Of a DNA stretch of 63,150 nt, positions 62,081 through 63,150 are shown piece by piece (within the stretch, counting starts at the first letter, position 1; every line of letters begins with the position of its first letter). The notes under the pieces are model-generated. The model searched no databases. It saw only the letters and a list, made by a program, of their open reading frames with translations, and was not told the DNA's origin. Made by a program: the position numbers and the translations under genes. Source of the stretch: a bacterium 1XD42-1 (GTDB lineage: Bacteria; Bacillota; Clostridia; Oscillospirales; Ruminococcaceae); the NCBI GenBank assembly GCA_003612625.1, contig RAZJ01000015.1, positions 1-63,150 of the forward strand. Direction: 5' to 3'.

Positions 62081-63016
62081 ATGAAGAATTTTTCCCCATG
62101 GACAAAACGGATTGCCGCATTTGTGTTAGCGGCAGCTATGCTGGTCACATCATCGGCCTGCGGTAAAAAAGGCGGAGATACCTCCTCCAGCCAGCCGGGT
62201 TCCTCAGCCACATCCTCCAGCAGTGAGGCGCCTTCTAAACCGGAACGGCCTCATCAGGAACCGGTTGCTCCTTCTAAAGAAGCAGCTGACAAACTCAATG
62301 AAAAAATTGCTATCAATGAAGATGTTGTAGGATGGCTGCGGGTACCAGATACTGAGGTTGATGAAGAAATCCTGCAAGGCCCGGCAAAAGCAGATGGTTT
62401 TGATGTATTAAAAGATGGCGAATTTTATGAACGCCGGGATATCAATAAAGCATACAACTGGTATGGATGTTATTTTGCCGATTATGAATCAACCGTAGGC
62501 AATCGGAATGAAATGTCTGATATTGTTACAATCTATGGACACAGTATGGATGATGATCCGGACAGTGATAAATTTTCTAAGCTCAAACGCTATAAAGAAC
62601 AGAAATTCGCAGAAGAACATCCTTATTTTTATCTGACAACCCCGGATGATGATATGACTTTTAAAGTATTTGCTGTTCTTTATACAGATTGGAAAAACCT
62701 CCCCTATTATTATCCGAATGAAGCTGCTTTGAAATCGGCTTCTGAAAAAAATAAGGACATAAAGCTTACTACCATCAAAGGGATTATTGATGAAATGAAA
62801 AACCGTTCCCTTTTTGACTATGATGTAGAAGTGGACGATACAGATAAACTTGTAGTTCTTTCCACCTGCACTTATCTCTACGGCAATACAAAAGAAGAAA
62901 AAGAACAATATCGTTTCCTGGTAGTTGGCCGCCTGCTCCGTCCTGATGAGGATGCCAGTGCCGCTACCATTAAACTGAGTGAAAATACAGATGCAAAAAA
63001 AGCAACTGATGCCTAA
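62081..63016 (+). CDS. Class B sortase with N-terminal lipoprotein-like signal
   Basis: 311 residues from the ATG at 62081 (AAGGAG 10 bases upstream). The N-terminal basic-hydrophobic segment ends in SSAC, a possible lipobox (Cys27) with Ser at -3, less typical. A Ser/Pro/Glu linker to about 65 is followed by the sortase fold: INEDVVGWLRVPDT, the catalytic His in YGHSMDDDP, the catalytic Cys in VLSTCTYLY, and the Arg in QYRFLVVGRL. It would attach a surface protein to the cell wall. Its substrate is not in the window. Confidence 0.88.
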   Translation: MKNFSPWTKRIAAFVLAAAMLVTSSACGKKGGDTSSSQPGSSATSSSSEAPSKPERPHQEPVAPSKEAADKLNEKIAINEDVVGWLRVPDTEVDEEILQGPAKADGFDVLKDGEFYERRDINKAYNWYGCYFADYESTVGNRNEMSDIVTIYGHSMDDDPDSDKFSKLKRYKEQKFAEEHPYFYLTTPDDDMTFKVFAVLYTDWKNLPYYYPNEAALKSASEKNKDIKLTTIKGIIDEMKNRSLFDYDVEVDDTDKLVVLSTCTYLYGNTKEEKEQYRFLVVGRLLRPDEDASAATIKLSENTDAKKATDA

Positions 63017-63027
63017 TCCTTAAAAAA

Positions 63028-63061
63028 AGAGCATCCCAAATTGGTATGGGGTGCTCTTTTT
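63028..63061 (+). terminator. Terminator after the sortase gene
   Basis: Arms 63028-63038 and 63046-63056 (one G-T pair), followed by TTTTTTG. Confidence 0.8.
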
Positions 63062-63084
63062 TGTTTATCCTTTTTTGATATTAA

Positions 63085-63125
63085 AAAAGTTCCAAAAAGT
63101 ACACTTTTTGGAACTTTTATTTTTT
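63085..63125. terminator. Bidirectional terminator at the window end
   Basis: Perfect 16-base arms from about 63085 to 63118 with a small loop, flanked by A-run and T-run. Probably ends a gene lying beyond 63150 on the minus strand. Confidence 0.6.
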
Positions 63126-63150
63126 TCCTTTTTTTAGGGTTTCTTTGCCC

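Overview
The window is about 63 kb of a low-to-mid GC chromosome from an anaerobic, Gram-positive bacterium, most likely a gut Clostridia member (Oscillospirales-like is my inference; no rRNA or species marker is present). Supporting evidence: strong AGGAGG-type ribosome binding sites, lipobox lipoproteins with Ser/Glu- or Ala/Pro-rich linkers, a class B sortase, LytTR/GHKL signalling, the complete [FeFe]-hydrogenase maturation set hydE-hydG-hydF, ferredoxin-dependent redox proteins and a dgt-dnaG-rpoD block. I see no phage, transposon, CRISPR array or rRNA. One tRNA gene (Ser, anticodon GGA) is present.

Layout. 1-2.8 kb: end of an unknown gene, a ferredoxin-type aldo/keto reductase, a YbaK-type prolyl-tRNA editing protein, a 44-residue protein and a lipoprotein. 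2.8-14 kb: the main catabolic island. DhaK and DhaL (dihydroxyacetone kinase) diverge from a FucU/RbsD sugar mutarotase. Then follow a ribose-type ABC importer (binding lipoprotein, double ATPase, permease), a methylthioribose-kinase family protein (MtnK), a methylthioribose-1-phosphate-isomerase family protein (MtnA) and a two-subunit transketolase. Together they look like a sugar import and degradation route whose substrate is not obvious. 14-20.4 kb: carboxynorspermidine decarboxylase, a MATE exporter, an EamA transporter, a NifX-like protein with a His-rich tail and a chemotaxis receptor. 20.4-26.6 kb: glutamate synthase gltBD behind a terminator-like leader. 26.6-30.7 kb: a LytTR/GHKL two-component system whose third gene, of unknown function, overlaps the kinase, and a divergent GntR regulator.

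30.7-36.3 kb: alaS (again with a terminator-like leader), a HIT hydrolase, galK and galT. 36.4-41.7 kb (minus strand): rpoD, dnaG, dgt, a YigZ protein and a GNAT acetyltransferase. 41.8-46.9 kb: an amidohydrolase, a nitroreductase, a nucleoid-associated protein, and the aroF-pheA operon preceded by a previously unmarked Phe/Tyr-rich leader peptide and terminator, a textbook attenuator layout. 46.9-52.3 kb: a flavin-binding split-barrel protein, a DEAD-box helicase, a sodium:alanine symporter, an ECF sigma factor with its likely membrane partner, and tRNA-Ser. 52.3-56.5 kb: TM1266-like regulator, hydE, hydG and hydF, behind a structured leader RNA ending in a terminator. 56.5-60.1 kb: a GntR (YtrA type)-ABC ATPase-ABC permease operon. 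60.2-63.1 kb: pyruvate kinase and a lipoprotein-like class B sortase.

The most interesting items are the MtnK/MtnA/transketolase/DhaKL sugar island, the Phe/Tyr attenuator, the hydrogenase-maturation leader RNA, the LytTR direct repeat, and a primase gene whose best start codon appears to be ATC. Coordinates and motifs were read by eye; family names rest on recognised motifs, not on database searches.
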